From contig NC_067205.1 of NCBI RefSeq assembly GCF_026262505.1, forward strand, positions 930,001 through 994,000: 64,000 bases of DNA. Direction: 5' to 3'. The position numbers were made by a program, and so were the translations under genes. The stretch is from Trichomonas vaginalis G3 (lineage: Eukaryota > Parabasalia > Trichomonadida > Trichomonadidae). Within the stretch, counting starts at the first letter, position 1; each line of letters starts with the position of its first letter. Positions 20,401 through 32,500 of this stretch are shown here, one piece after another. Under the pieces are notes generated by a model. It searched no databases. It was not told the origin of the DNA and saw only the letters and a program-made list of their open reading frames with translations.

Positions 20401-21088
20401 CAGGAATAGATTTTTTCGATTAATATGCATAAGGTAGCTTTTCAAGGACCTAAAAAAGGCCCAAAAATTTCATGACCTTTACTCGGAGGATAAAAAATTT
20501 TAAAAAGTGGAGATTTAGTCTTCAAAATCATATCATAAATTATACAAAATGCGTATATTCGATATTCCATATTATTTTTGGTAAAAACAAATGGAAATGA
20601 AATATTAATTCTTATTTCTGCCAAAAACACCTAAAACTTATAAAATCATCAAATTGTAAATTTGCATACAAATTGACGAAGGTAAATCTTCATTCTTCAA
20701 ATAAATAAAAAAAAATATTTTATAAAAGTAATTAAAAGTTATTTGTTTAGTAACACAATAATCTAGTAATATCTAAATACAAATCATATTGCAAAATAGG
20801 TAGGAGAGAATTTTTTGAAATTTCGTAAATAATAAAACGAAAATCATAGTGTGAGTTTTGAGATTTACAATAATCGAACGTAGCGTATTTGAAACAAACG
20901 AGCTGTTTGATTTTAAATTGTTGTAAATTCGAAACAATATTTTTAATTTGGTATAAATTTTGAATTCAGAAGCTTTGAGTGAAAGGGAAGCAAGTACTTA
21001 ATGAATGAATGTGTTTGGAACAATGTTCGCTTTTTTTCGTGGGGGGTATACCAATTTTTTTTATAACGTACAAAAAAAAACGGGGTAT
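20401..21088. other. Non-coding AT-rich start of the gene desert
   Basis: Roughly 690 bases with no credible open frame. Probably includes the decayed interior of the preceding TTAA element. Confidence 0.4.
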
Positions 21089-21366
21089 TATTATTGTCGT
21101 CTGGCGGTTTTAGACGACAATGCGAATTTTCAAATAATAGGATTTTTAGCCAGATAAAGAGCTACTCCATATATCATGCGTGTTTGCATACTATATACAT
21201 AGATGGAATTGATGTTCTTCCTTTATTTAGGTACCGAAACATGCTTGAAAAATCTATTTTTTAGACGACAATGATAATTTTGTCACTTTACCAGACGACA
21301 ATAATAATTTGTCACCTTTTTAGACGACAATAATAATTTTGTCACTTTTTCCAGACGACAATAAAA
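21089..21366 (+). repeat. AGACGACAAT repeats, with Inr-like TTTTGTCACTTT spacers
   Basis: AGACGACAAT occurs at about 21112, 21263, 21293, 21322 and 21353, with one inverted copy (ATTGTCGTCT) at about 21093. The last four are tandem with a period of about 30 bp, and each interval carries ATAATTTTGTCACTTT or a close variant. The inverted copy and the 21112 copy form a palindrome around CGGTT. The repeat sits 30 bp before the 17-bp terminal repeat of the next element. Confidence 0.65.
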
Positions 21367-21393
21367 CATCCTCAAAAAAAACCAATTCCACGT

Positions 21394-24069
21394 CAGTAAA
21401 GGACGATAGACTTCGATTTTAGGCAGGACTTGTTTTATTCTCGATTTGAATATACCGCTGATCAGAGCATAGTTTCGGTATTATTATATTGAGTGCATGC
21501 ATCCTCTTGTTAGTTATATATGTTATCGATAATCTGATTATTTGAATCATATAGTTTGAGCAAGATATGATCTTTATTTTGTTCTTTTTATGATATGAAT
21601 GTGTTTTATAAGTTAATCTGTTTTATAATTCAAAAGATATCATGCAAAAAACTGTGTAAATCATATAATATAATGAAATTTATTATTCTATAGCTGTATT
21701 TGTTCATATTATTTTGCAAAATATCAATTTTCTCTATGATATTGTGAAAAAAAATAATATGGTGTTAAAACGAATTTGAACTATGCAATGTATTGGTATA
21801 AGTGAAGAAAAATAGGACCTATGTGTTATAAGATTTAAAAAAAAGTTCAAATTAAGAAATATAAATTTTTTATTCATAAATCTAATAGTAGAAAGTATAA
21901 TGCGTTTTGCAACACTTAAATTATCGATTAGTGAACTGTGGTAATGAAATAATGTCTATAATTGAAAATAAATTTCTAAAACCTGAATTTTTTTAGGAGT
22001 AGCTCGTGCATTTGTTTGTCTGATGAAAGCAGTCTTGAAGTTTATGGTAAGCGAAGGAATTTGGTTTTATCGATATTGATGATTAACTTTCCATAGTAAT
22101 ATGGAACATCATCCTAAATATAGATGTTTTACATGATATTTATATTTGATTTGATTAAAATTTGAGATTTGAAAATATAAAAATGCAAATTATTGAATAA
22201 TGAAGTATCTTCGTTATTTATTGTAATGGTTTGTAATGTAGAATTGTTTGTAATCGATATTAGTGCAAAAAATGTCTGAATTTTAATGAAATGAAAAATA
22301 TAGCGAATCGAATATATTTGTGGTGAGTATTGAGTGATGACTTGACATTTGCAAACTGAGTGATATCAATATTTATTACTTATGTCTTTGGTTTCTTTAA
22401 TCAATGAATTCGTTAATACAGATTAACAGGATTCATTGAACCAAAATGATGTTGTTTTTTATGATATAGTGTATCTTGAATGTTGCTATTATCCTCGTTG
22501 AAATATAGATTGAATTTCCTGAAGATATTTGAGATTCTTTTTTAAATTGTGTTAAAAGTCTTGAAACATGTTTCACTTCATTAGAAATTTGCATTATTCT
22601 TAAAAGAAATGCAATCTTTTGATGTTCAAAATCCAAAAATATTTCAAAATTTAAAAAATTAATCCAAATTTTGTTAAAAAAGTAGTTAAATTTAGAAAAA
22701 CAAGAAAATTTTGGAAAAATAACATCTATCATTGCTAACTATTTTATGTTTTTATTCATATTTACCTTTAATATGTTTGTCTTTTTTCATAATTCAAAAG
22801 ATTTAATATTCAAAATATTGATTTTTAATGAATTATGTATAAATTCTAAGATTAGTAGATAGGTTAAGTCGTATGACATTCATAAATTGTTTAAAATTCG
22901 TTTTAAATATTGAGTATTTCAATTCCAATGAATAAAGGAAGTATTAGTAGCCAACAACATTCATATTATAATTTACTATATAAAGTAATATTGTGTCATT
23001 CATATGTTACATCTATAACCTATTTTTTAATAGATTATTAAAGATTTTTATCAAACAGTAAATATTCACAACACTATTATAGTGGATTCAATTATATATA
23101 GTACATAGGTCAATAAAATGTATCATGCATATCATTCTTCTTATATTTTTTTTGGAATAAAAATTTTGGCTTTTTTGAATGAAATCTATAGTATGGTTAA
23201 CAAAGCATCGATGTTATAAAGCGATATCTCTATATTGCGTTGAATATTTTTAAATTTTATTATCATTCAAATCTTGATTCGTATATAATGCAATAACAAA
23301 TATACTTTCATAATATATATTGAAAAATTAATAATATTTCATTTGAATTATAGAAATAAATTCATTTATTGGATGATTTTGTTTGATCCGTATTTTCAAA
23401 GGAGTTTTGATAAATAATATTCATTTAAATATATAAAGTTTAGACAATAATATCTTGTGAACTATTAAAATAATAACAAACACATATTTTAATTAAAATA
23501 TTCACAATTTATCTTACCAATTAAGTAGTTTTAGGATATATGAAAGATATATTCATATAATAGATGAGGAGATTCTGAATTATAACTTTCATACCTATAT
23601 TTTTAAACATTCAGGAAATGCACAATTGATTTCACTGAAAACTCGTTTTAGCCTATTATTAACTCTTGAGCATATATAAAAATTTGATGAGTCGATAATG
23701 ACACTATTAGATTTTACAATTGTACTATTTTAAGATATTCAATCAATAGACCTATTTATAAATAGCAGGGGATTTATAAATAGGTCTAATGTTCATATAA
23801 TAAAAATGGTTTTCTGGATGTACCATGATAATATATTATACGTTATGTTGTGTAGAAAATGAAATCAATCTGATGAGGTCAAAATACATGATAAATATAG
23901 CAAATTAACTTTAATCTATTTTAAAAAAATATAAATAATAGTGTTTGTAATAATAATTACATTCATATATGTCAATGCTATCATATCACAAAATAGCAAT
24001 ATCTAAGAACTCATATTCATCCCTAAAACTAGCGATTAGTATCTCAGCAATCTCTATCGTCCTTTACTG
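21394..24069. mobile_element. 2.68 kb element with perfect 17-bp terminal inverted repeats
   Basis: CAGTAAAGGACGATAGA at 21394-21410 is repeated in exact inverted form at 24053-24069. The interior is extremely AT-rich with no credible open frame, so it would be a non-autonomous DNA transposon. No obvious target-site duplication flanks it (ACGT before, GGAA after). The CAG start is seen in several superfamilies (hAT, CACTA); superfamily not assigned. Confidence 0.55.
23747..23788. repeat. Perfect 17-bp palindromic hairpin
   Basis: TAGACCTATTTATAAAT at 23747-23763 is exactly complementary to 23772-23788, with an 8-nt loop AGCAGGGG. It lies inside the 2.68 kb element. Confidence 0.7.
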
Positions 24070-24110
24070 GGAATAATTTTTTTTTAGTGTGCTACCCTCC
24101 AAAATCCAGT

Positions 24111-24181
24111 TTTGTGCGGTGAAACCTGTTATTGAGGAAAACTGTTGAATCTGGTCGTAGCGTTTGGGGCCGTGTTTAAGC
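24111..24181 (+). repeat. Conserved 71-nt sequence, copy A
   Basis: Ungapped match over 71 positions to the reverse complement of 34298-34368. The longest shared blocks are TTTGTGCGGTGAAACC, CTGGTCGT and TTTAAGC. It is GC-richer than its surroundings. Conservation with no gaps but scattered substitutions suggests a structured RNA or a protein-binding repeat; I do not recognise an RNA family. Confidence 0.55.
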
Positions 24182-24572
24182 CATGCAATAGTCAGACTTG
24201 GATGACATAAGTTATTGGTTGATCTGAATCTTCAATATCTAAGTTGATGTATTATTCTAGTTTTGAGGATAAACATAGATTTTAGTGAGTATTTGTATAT
24301 ATGTCATATCATTTATTAGTGGTTTACAGAGTGATTTGACTTAAAATAGAATTGATTTGGGGAATAATTGCAAATAAGCGTGTAATTATTCTATCACATT
24401 GGATAACCTATCTTAATGTTATATTTTGGACGAATTTTAATTGTCACAGAAATTGAAAGCAATTATATTTGCGGGAAGATTTGAATGGATATTTCGGTTG
24501 GCGGGGAAATTTGAAAGAAAAGGAGGCGCCAAAAAAGGTGCCATTTTTCATTTGGTTTTCTCTCTCGAGCAG

Positions 24573-24640
24573 CCAAGAAAATCTTCATTATTAATTGCAC
24601 CGCACAACATGCAATGACAAAACATGAAGAAAAGAGTTGG
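24573..24640 (+). ncRNA. Candidate hairpin RNA 1 (loop CCGCACAACA)
   Basis: Arms CCAA/TTGG, CTTCAT/ATGAAG and ATTGCA/TGCAAT nest around the 10-nt loop CCGCACAACA. The apical stem differs from hairpin 2 by a compensated pair (G-C here, A-T there), while the loop is conserved. No expression evidence is available; this is a structural prediction by eye. Confidence 0.4.
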
Positions 24641-24668
24641 TTTCGAAGAGCTAGCCAAAGAATATTTC

Positions 24669-24760
24669 ATTGATCTCCTGAGCTATTTCTTTCTTAGTTA
24701 TTACATCGCACAACATGTAATGATGATAAGTGTAGTAAGAAATAGTTTCTGATGATCAAT
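24669..24760 (+). ncRNA. Candidate hairpin RNA 2 (loop TCGCACAACA)
   Basis: A 92-nt imperfect hairpin: ATTGATC/GATCAAT at the base, CTATTTCTT/AAGAAATAG in the middle, ATTACA/TGTAAT below the loop TCGCACAACA. Length and bulges resemble a small-RNA precursor. Related to hairpin 1 by loop sequence and position 106 bp away. Confidence 0.4.
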
Positions 24761-24763
24761 AGC

Positions 24764-25220
24764 ATTAAGGCTCAACACTAATTCCCCGCAGCTGTTTGTG
24801 CTTTCAAACTAGAGACGCCTTCGATACTTTCCATTGACTCTTACCGGTTATCTCACTCCTGTCTCTCTTACTTTTGAGTCTATTCAGATTCATTTTTGCA
24901 ATCCCAACACTTATTGTATACCACTACTTCTTGATCCAGCAAAGGTGTCGGATGTGATTTTACTCGTAAAGGGCAAAGCTTTCCCGCCAAATCGCAAGTT
25001 TCATAATCTCATGGTGGACCATAGCTGGAGTCACCGCCGATAATCTACTTGCTGAGATGCTACGCAGCCTTTGGTCTGGCCAATCATAGTGCTGCTCCAT
25101 CCACATCAGCAAGTGATTTCGGCATCAGATCTCCGCTTAGTCTACCATGAGAGTTCTGCAAGCCAGAAGCGCAATATCTATGCAGCCTAGCTGCAACGGT
25201 ATAGTAGAATTACTCGAATG
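24764..25220. other. GC-richer non-coding stretch with a dispersed repeat
   Basis: Noticeably less AT-rich than the rest of the desert but without a credible gene. The 69-codon frame at 24834 overlaps the dispersed repeat at 25002-25043 and resembles nothing, so it is not called. Possibly the body of a non-coding RNA or an eroded mobile element. Confidence 0.35.
25002..25043 (+). repeat. Dispersed repeat containing GGTGGACCATAGCTGGA, copy 1
   Basis: Matches 46745-46788 over about 42 bases: CATAATCTC, then GGTGGACCATAGCTGGA exactly, then a looser GC-rich part ending in ATAAT. The GGTGGACC core is partly palindromic. Function unknown. Confidence 0.5.
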
Positions 25221-25277
25221 AGGCAAAGTCCTTCCGAAGTCTCGCATTTGATGAGAGACCTCGGAAGGACTTTGCCT
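25221..25277 (+). ncRNA. Candidate hairpin 3, near-perfect 23-bp stem
   Basis: AGGCAAAGTCCTTCCGA (25221-25237) pairs exactly with its complement at 25261-25277; the stem continues after one mismatch through GTCTC, with a 9-nt loop. The sequence GGCAAAGT is shared with hairpin 4 and with hairpin A of the satellite unit. Confidence 0.45.
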
Positions 25278-25342
25278 TATAATACTCTTACTATGGCTCC
25301 CTAGTCCCCAAATGGCTAGGGATTGTGTAATTAATCGGATAT

Positions 25343-25400
25343 GGCAAGCTGCTCTAAAGTTTCTTTCTCATCATATGGGAGACTTCAGCAGAACTTTGCC
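25343..25400 (+). ncRNA. Candidate hairpin 4, imperfect relative of hairpin 3
   Basis: GGCAA...CT...AAGT.TC on the left arm faces GA.ACTT...AG...TTGCC on the right arm, repeating the arrangement of hairpin 3 with more mismatches. It looks like a decayed or diverged paralogue. Confidence 0.35.
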
Positions 25401-25441
25401 CTAAGGTAATGTTGTTGTGGTAGGTGGTTCACAAAGAGCGA

Positions 25442-25546
25442 GAGAACATGTATGTAATTCATTTATGCTGAAGATATCTGGATGTCTTTCAAAAGAATAA
25501 TGAAATCTAGAATTCTTCAGCATAAATTGATGCAGATGTGGTTCTC
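25442..25546 (+). ncRNA. Candidate hairpin 5, about 105 nt
   Basis: GAGAAC/GTTCTC at the base and an exact 14-bp stem ATTTATGCTGAAGA (25461-25474) with its complement at 25514-25527. The size and bulged lower stem resemble a microRNA-like precursor. Confidence 0.4.
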
Positions 25547-25572
25547 TGGATCTTTACTGGCCAGAATGCATA

Positions 25573-25732
25573 TAAAAAGTTTCAATATAGTTAAAATAAA
25601 AAGTTATTAATACATTTCTTATTAATTGTAGAAACTTTTTACTTATATGTTAACTGATATTTCATATCAGCATGGTATCATGTTTTCATAGCGGAGATCT
25701 ATCTATTTTATTATTATTAAAATAAATAGATT
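25573..25732 (+). repeat. Run of three further short foldbacks
   Basis: TAAAAAGTTTC (25573-25583) with GAAACTTTTTA (25631-25641); CTGATAT-ttc-ATATCAG (25654-25670); ATCTATCTATTTTA (25698-25711) with its near complement at 25719-25732. All are in the strip between hairpin 5 and the satellite. Confidence 0.45.
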
Positions 25733-26570
25733 TAAACAAAGCTTTTGAACGGAATCATCGCAAGAAATGAATACAACAGAATTTGATAAGTTAATTCTAT
25801 GATTTAATCTGTTAATATTTTCAGTTTTACATGGAGAAATTGAAAATTGAATCACAAATTTTCCAAAAAAAATTCAAATTTAAAATTTTGGATGTAATAA
25901 ATTAGAGATTTTTCATCATTTTCTCGATTTTGAAAAAAATTTGGAAAACTAGCATTACTTCTGATTCAAGCACAACTTCAGGGGGAGTGAATATGTGACA
26001 ACGCCGAGCTTATTTGCCCATATTTTTATAAAAATTCCAAATTCACAATTCAAGCAACTTAACATATAGAAAAGTCTTTGAATTTTGAATTCTCATATGA
26101 ACAATGTTTTACATTTAATACATCGAGCTCAAAATGGCATAATCAAATTTTCAATTTCAATTTAGCAAAAGAATTACTTAGTGGGTTTGCATTATAATCA
26201 CATAAATTACAGTGTGAATATGATTATCACTACGTAAATACTACAATTTTAGCATTAACTACATTATTTCAAATAAAAATTTGAACGCTATGAAGAATGA
26301 CTCTAGTTTCAACGCTAATAAGCTTTATACCGTTTTACAATTGATCATCTTAATGATTCTGTATTAAAAATTTCAGTAAATAAGGGAAGATTTTGAAATT
26401 GTGACCGACAATTGTGTAATATGAACGCTTATTTTCGAAAGATGTAATCTGTTTAATCATTAGTGAGAAAGGGATTCAAATTGAAAATATGGTTCAGGAA
26501 TTAAAATATAATATTTTAATTAATAAAAAAAATATAATAAAAAAAATGATATTGAATTACAAGTGATTGT
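25733..26570. other. AT-rich non-coding, no feature recognised
   Basis: About 840 bases leading up to the satellite array, with no open frame or repeat that I could support. Confidence 0.4.
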
Positions 26571-29500
26571 ATACATCTCGACAGAGGCAACATTCGATAT
26601 GAAAGTTTCCTCTGTCGAGAAACTTCCTCACACCTCAAGAGATGCGAAGAACTTTTGACAGGCAAAGTGCAATATTGATAGGTGATTGCACTTTGCCTGT
26701 CACATACATCTCGACAGAGGCAACATTCGATATGAAAGTTTCCTCTGTCGAGAAACTTCCTCACACCTCAAGAGATGCGAAGAACTTTTGACAGGCAAAG
26801 TGCAATATTGATAGGTGATTGCACTTTGCCTGTCACATACATCTCGACAGAGGCAACATTCGATATGAAAGTTTCCTCTGTCGAGAAACTTCCTCACACC
26901 TCAAGAGATGCGAAGAACTTTTGACAGGCAAAGTGCAATATTGATAGGTGATTGCACTTTGCCTGTCACATACATCTCGACAGAGGCAACATTCGATATG
27001 AAAGTTTCCTCTGTCGAGAAACTTCCTCACACCTCAAGAGATGCGAAGAACTTTTGACAGGCAAAGTGCAATATTGATAGGTGATTGCACTTTGCCTGTC
27101 ACATACATCTCGACAGAGGCAACATTCGATATGAAAGTTTCCTCTGTCGAGAAACTTCCTCACACCTCAAGAGATGCGAAGAACTTTTGACAGGCAAAGT
27201 GCAATATTGATAGGTGATTGCACTTTGCCTGTCACATACATCTCGACAGAGGCAACATTCGATATGAAAGTTTCCTCTGTCGAGAAACTTCCTCACACCT
27301 CAAGAGATGCGAAGAACTTTTGACAGGCAAAGTGCAATATTGATAGGTGATTGCACTTTGCCTGTCACATACATCTCGACAGAGGCAACATTCGATATGA
27401 AAGTTTCCTCTGTCGAGAAACTTCCTCACACCTCAAGAGATGCGAAGAACTTTTGACAGGCAAAGTGCAATATTGATAGGTGATTGCACTTTGCCTGTCA
27501 CATACATCTCGACAGAGGCAACATTCGATATGAAAGTTTCCTCTGTCGAGAAACTTCCTCACACCTCAAGAGATGCGAAGAACTTTTGACAGGCAAAGTG
27601 CAATATTGATAGGTGATTGCACTTTGCCTGTCACATACATCTCGACAGAGGCAACATTCGATATGAAAGTTTCCTCTGTCGAGAAACTTCCTCACACCTC
27701 AAGAGATGCGAAGAACTTTTGACAGGCAAAGTGCAATATTGATAGGTGATTGCACTTTGCCTGTCACATACATCTCGACAGAGGCAACATTCGATATGAA
27801 AGTTTCCTCTGTCGAGAAACTTCCTCACACCTCAAGAGATGCGAAGAACTTTTGACAGGCAAAGTGCAATATTGATAGGTGATTGCACTTTGCCTGTCAC
27901 ATACATCTCGACAGAGGCAACATTCGATATGAAAGTTTCCTCTGTCGAGAAACTTCCTCACACCTCAAGAGATGCGAAGAACTTTTGACAGGCAAAGTGC
28001 AATATTGATAGGTGATTGCACTTTGCCTGTCACATACATCTCGACAGAGGCAACATTCGATATGAAAGTTTCCTCTGTCGAGAAACTTCCTCACACCTCA
28101 AGAGATGCGAAGAACTTTTGACAGGCAAAGTGCAATATTGATAGGTGATTGCACTTTGCCTGTCACATACATCTCGACAGAGGCAACATTCGATATGAAA
28201 GTTTCCTCTGTCGAGAAACTTCCTCACACCTCAAGAGATGCGAAGAACTTTTGACAGGCAAAGTGCAATATTGATAGGTGATTGCACTTTGCCTGTCACA
28301 TACATCTCGACAGAGGCAACATTCGATATGAAAGTTTCCTCTGTCGAGAAACTTCCTCACACCTCAAGAGATGCGAAGAACTTTTGACAGGCAAAGTGCA
28401 ATATTGATAGGTGATTGCACTTTGCCTGTCACATACATCTCGACAGAGGCAACATTCGATATGAAAGTTTCCTCTGTCGAGAAACTTCCTCACACCTCAA
28501 GAGATGCGAAGAACTTTTGACAGGCAAAGTGCAATATTGATAGGTGATTGCACTTTGCCTGTCACATACATCTCGACAGAGGCAACATTCGATATGAAAG
28601 TTTCCTCTGTCGAGAAACTTCCTCACACCTCAAGAGATGCGAAGAACTTTTGACAGGCAAAGTGCAATATTGATAGGTGATTGCACTTTGCCTGTCACAT
28701 ACATCTCGACAGAGGCAACATTCGATATGAAAGTTTCCTCTGTCGAGAAACTTCCTCACACCTCAAGAGATGCGAAGAACTTTTGACAGGCAAAGTGCAA
28801 TATTGATAGGTGATTGCACTTTGCCTGTCACATACATCTCGACAGAGGCAACATTCGATATGAAAGTTTCCTCTGTCGAGAAACTTCCTCACACCTCAAG
28901 AGATGCGAAGAACTTTTGACAGGCAAAGTGCAATATTGATAGGTGATTGCACTTTGCCTGTCACATACATCTCGACAGAGGCAACATTCGATATGAAAGT
29001 TTCCTCTGTCGAGAAACTTCCTCACACCTCAAGAGATGCGAAGAACTTTTGACAGGCAAAGTGCAATATTGATAGGTGATTGCACTTTGCCTGTCACATA
29101 CATCTCGACAGAGGCAACATTCGATATGAAAGTTTCCTCTGTCGAGAAACTTCCTCACACCTCAAGAGATGCGAAGAACTTTTGACAGGCAAAGTGCAAT
29201 ATTGATAGGTGATTGCACTTTGCCTGTCACATACATCTCGACAGAGGCAACATTCGATATGAAAGTTTCCTCTGTCGAGAAACTTCCTCACACCTCAAGA
29301 GATGCGAAGAACTTTTGACAGGCAAAGTGCAATATTGATAGGTGATTGCACTTTGCCTGTCACATACATCTCGACAGAGGCAACATTCGATATGAAAGTT
29401 TCCTCTGTCGAGAAACTTCCTCACACCTCAAGAGATGCGAAGAACTTTTGACAGGCAAAGTGCAATATTGATAGGTGATTGCACTTTGCCTGTCACATAC

Positions 29501-32500
29501 ATCTCGACAGAGGCAACATTCGATATGAAAGTTTCCTCTGTCGAGAAACTTCCTCACACCTCAAGAGATGCGAAGAACTTTTGACAGGCAAAGTGCAATA
29601 TTGATAGGTGATTGCACTTTGCCTGTCACATACATCTCGACAGAGGCAACATTCGATATGAAAGTTTCCTCTGTCGAGAAACTTCCTCACACCTCAAGAG
29701 ATGCGAAGAACTTTTGACAGGCAAAGTGCAATATTGATAGGTGATTGCACTTTGCCTGTCACATACATCTCGACAGAGGCAACATTCGATATGAAAGTTT
29801 CCTCTGTCGAGAAACTTCCTCACACCTCAAGAGATGCGAAGAACTTTTGACAGGCAAAGTGCAATATTGATAGGTGATTGCACTTTGCCTGTCACATACA
29901 TCTCGACAGAGGCAACATTCGATATGAAAGTTTCCTCTGTCGAGAAACTTCCTCACACCTCAAGAGATGCGAAGAACTTTTGACAGGCAAAGTGCAATAT
30001 TGATAGGTGATTGCACTTTGCCTGTCACATACATCTCGACAGAGGCAACATTCGATATGAAAGTTTCCTCTGTCGAGAAACTTCCTCACACCTCAAGAGA
30101 TGCGAAGAACTTTTGACAGGCAAAGTGCAATATTGATAGGTGATTGCACTTTGCCTGTCACATACATCTCGACAGAGGCAACATTCGATATGAAAGTTTC
30201 CTCTGTCGAGAAACTTCCTCACACCTCAAGAGATGCGAAGAACTTTTGACAGGCAAAGTGCAATATTGATAGGTGATTGCACTTTGCCTGTCACATACAT
30301 CTCGACAGAGGCAACATTCGATATGAAAGTTTCCTCTGTCGAGAAACTTCCTCACACCTCAAGAGATGCGAAGAACTTTTGACAGGCAAAGTGCAATATT
30401 GATAGGTGATTGCACTTTGCCTGTCACATACATCTCGACAGAGGCAACATTCGATATGAAAGTTTCCTCTGTCGAGAAACTTCCTCACACCTCAAGAGAT
30501 GCGAAGAACTTTTGACAGGCAAAGTGCAATATTGATAGGTGATTGCACTTTGCCTGTCACATACATCTCGACAGAGGCAACATTCGATATGAAAGTTTCC
30601 TCTGTCGAGAAACTTCCTCACACCTCAAGAGATGCGAAGAACTTTTGACAGGCAAAGTGCAATATTGATAGGTGATTGCACTTTGCCTGTCACATACATC
30701 TCGACAGAGGCAACATTCGATATGAAAGTTTCCTCTGTCGAGAAACTTCCTCACACCTCAAGAGATGCGAAGAACTTTTGACAGGCAAAGTGCAATATTG
30801 ATAGGTGATTGCACTTTGCCTGTCACATACATCTCGACAGAGGCAACATTCGATATGAAAGTTTCCTCTGTCGAGAAACTTCCTCACACCTCAAGAGATG
30901 CGAAGAACTTTTGACAGGCAAAGTGCAATATTGATAGGTGATTGCACTTTGCCTGTCACATACATCTCGACAGAGGCAACATTCGATATGAAAGTTTCCT
31001 CTGTCGAGAAACTTCCTCACACCTCAAGAGATGCGAAGAACTTTTGACAGGCAAAGTGCAATATTGATAGGTGATTGCACTTTGCCTGTCACATACATCT
31101 CGACAGAGGCAACATTCGATATGAAAGTTTCCTCTGTCGAGAAACTTCCTCACACCTCAAGAGATGCGAAGAACTTTTGACAGGCAAAGTGCAATATTGA
31201 TAGGTGATTGCACTTTGCCTGTCACATACATCTCGACAGAGGCAACATTCGATATGAAAGTTTCCTCTGTCGAGAAACTTCCTCACACCTCAAGAGATGC
31301 GAAGAACTTTTGACAGGCAAAGTGCAATATTGATAGGTGATTGCACTTTGCCTGTCACATACATCTCGACAGAGGCAACATTCGATATGAAAGTTTCCTC
31401 TGTCGAGAAACTTCCTCACACCTCAAGAGATGCGAAGAACTTTTGACAGGCAAAGTGCAATATTGATAGGTGATTGCACTTTGCCTGTCACATACATCTC
31501 GACAGAGGCAACATTCGATATGAAAGTTTCCTCTGTCGAGAAACTTCCTCACACCTCAAGAGATGCGAAGAACTTTTGACAGGCAAAGTGCAATATTGAT
31601 AGGTGATTGCACTTTGCCTGTCACATACATCTCGACAGAGGCAACATTCGATATGAAAGTTTCCTCTGTCGAGAAACTTCCTCACACCTCAAGAGATGCG
31701 AAGAACTTTTGACAGGCAAAGTGCAATATTGATAGGTGATTGCACTTTGCCTGTCACATACATCTCGACAGAGGCAACATTCGATATGAAAGTTTCCTCT
31801 GTCGAGAAACTTCCTCACACCTCAAGAGATGCGAAGAACTTTTGACAGGCAAAGTGCAATATTGATAGGTGATTGCACTTTGCCTGTCACATACATCTCG
31901 ACAGAGGCAACATTCGATATGAAAGTTTCCTCTGTCGAGAAACTTCCTCACACCTCAAGAGATGCGAAGAACTTTTGACAGGCAAAGTGCAATATTGATA
32001 GGTGATTGCACTTTGCCTGTCACATACATCTCGACAGAGGCAACATTCGATATGAAAGTTTCCTCTGTCGAGAAACTTCCTCACACCTCAAGAGATGCGA
32101 AGAACTTTTGACAGGCAAAGTGCAATATTGATAGGTGATTGCACTTTGCCTGTCACATACATCTCGACAGAGGCAACATTCGATATGAAAGTTTCCTCTG
32201 TCGAGAAACTTCCTCACACCTCAAGAGATGCGAAGAACTTTTGACAGGCAAAGTGCAATATTGATAGGTGATTGCACTTTGCCTGTCACATACATCTCGA
32301 CAGAGGCAACATTCGATATGAAAGTTTCCTCTGTCGAGAAACTTCCTCACACCTCAAGAGATGCGAAGAACTTTTGACAGGCAAAGTGCAATATTGATAG
32401 GTGATTGCACTTTGCCTGTCACATACATCTCGACAGAGGCAACATTCGATATGAAAGTTTCCTCTGTCGAGAAACTTCCTCACACCTCAAGAGATGCGAA

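Noticed and set aside
24111-24181. U4/U5 snRNA or RNase P RNA for the 71-nt conserved sequence
   Set aside because: Short resemblances (GAGGAAAA, TGCGG) do not extend to the conserved cores of those RNAs.
24834-25043. 69-codon frame as a gene
   Set aside because: Overlaps a dispersed repeat and lies in a hairpin-rich non-coding strip.
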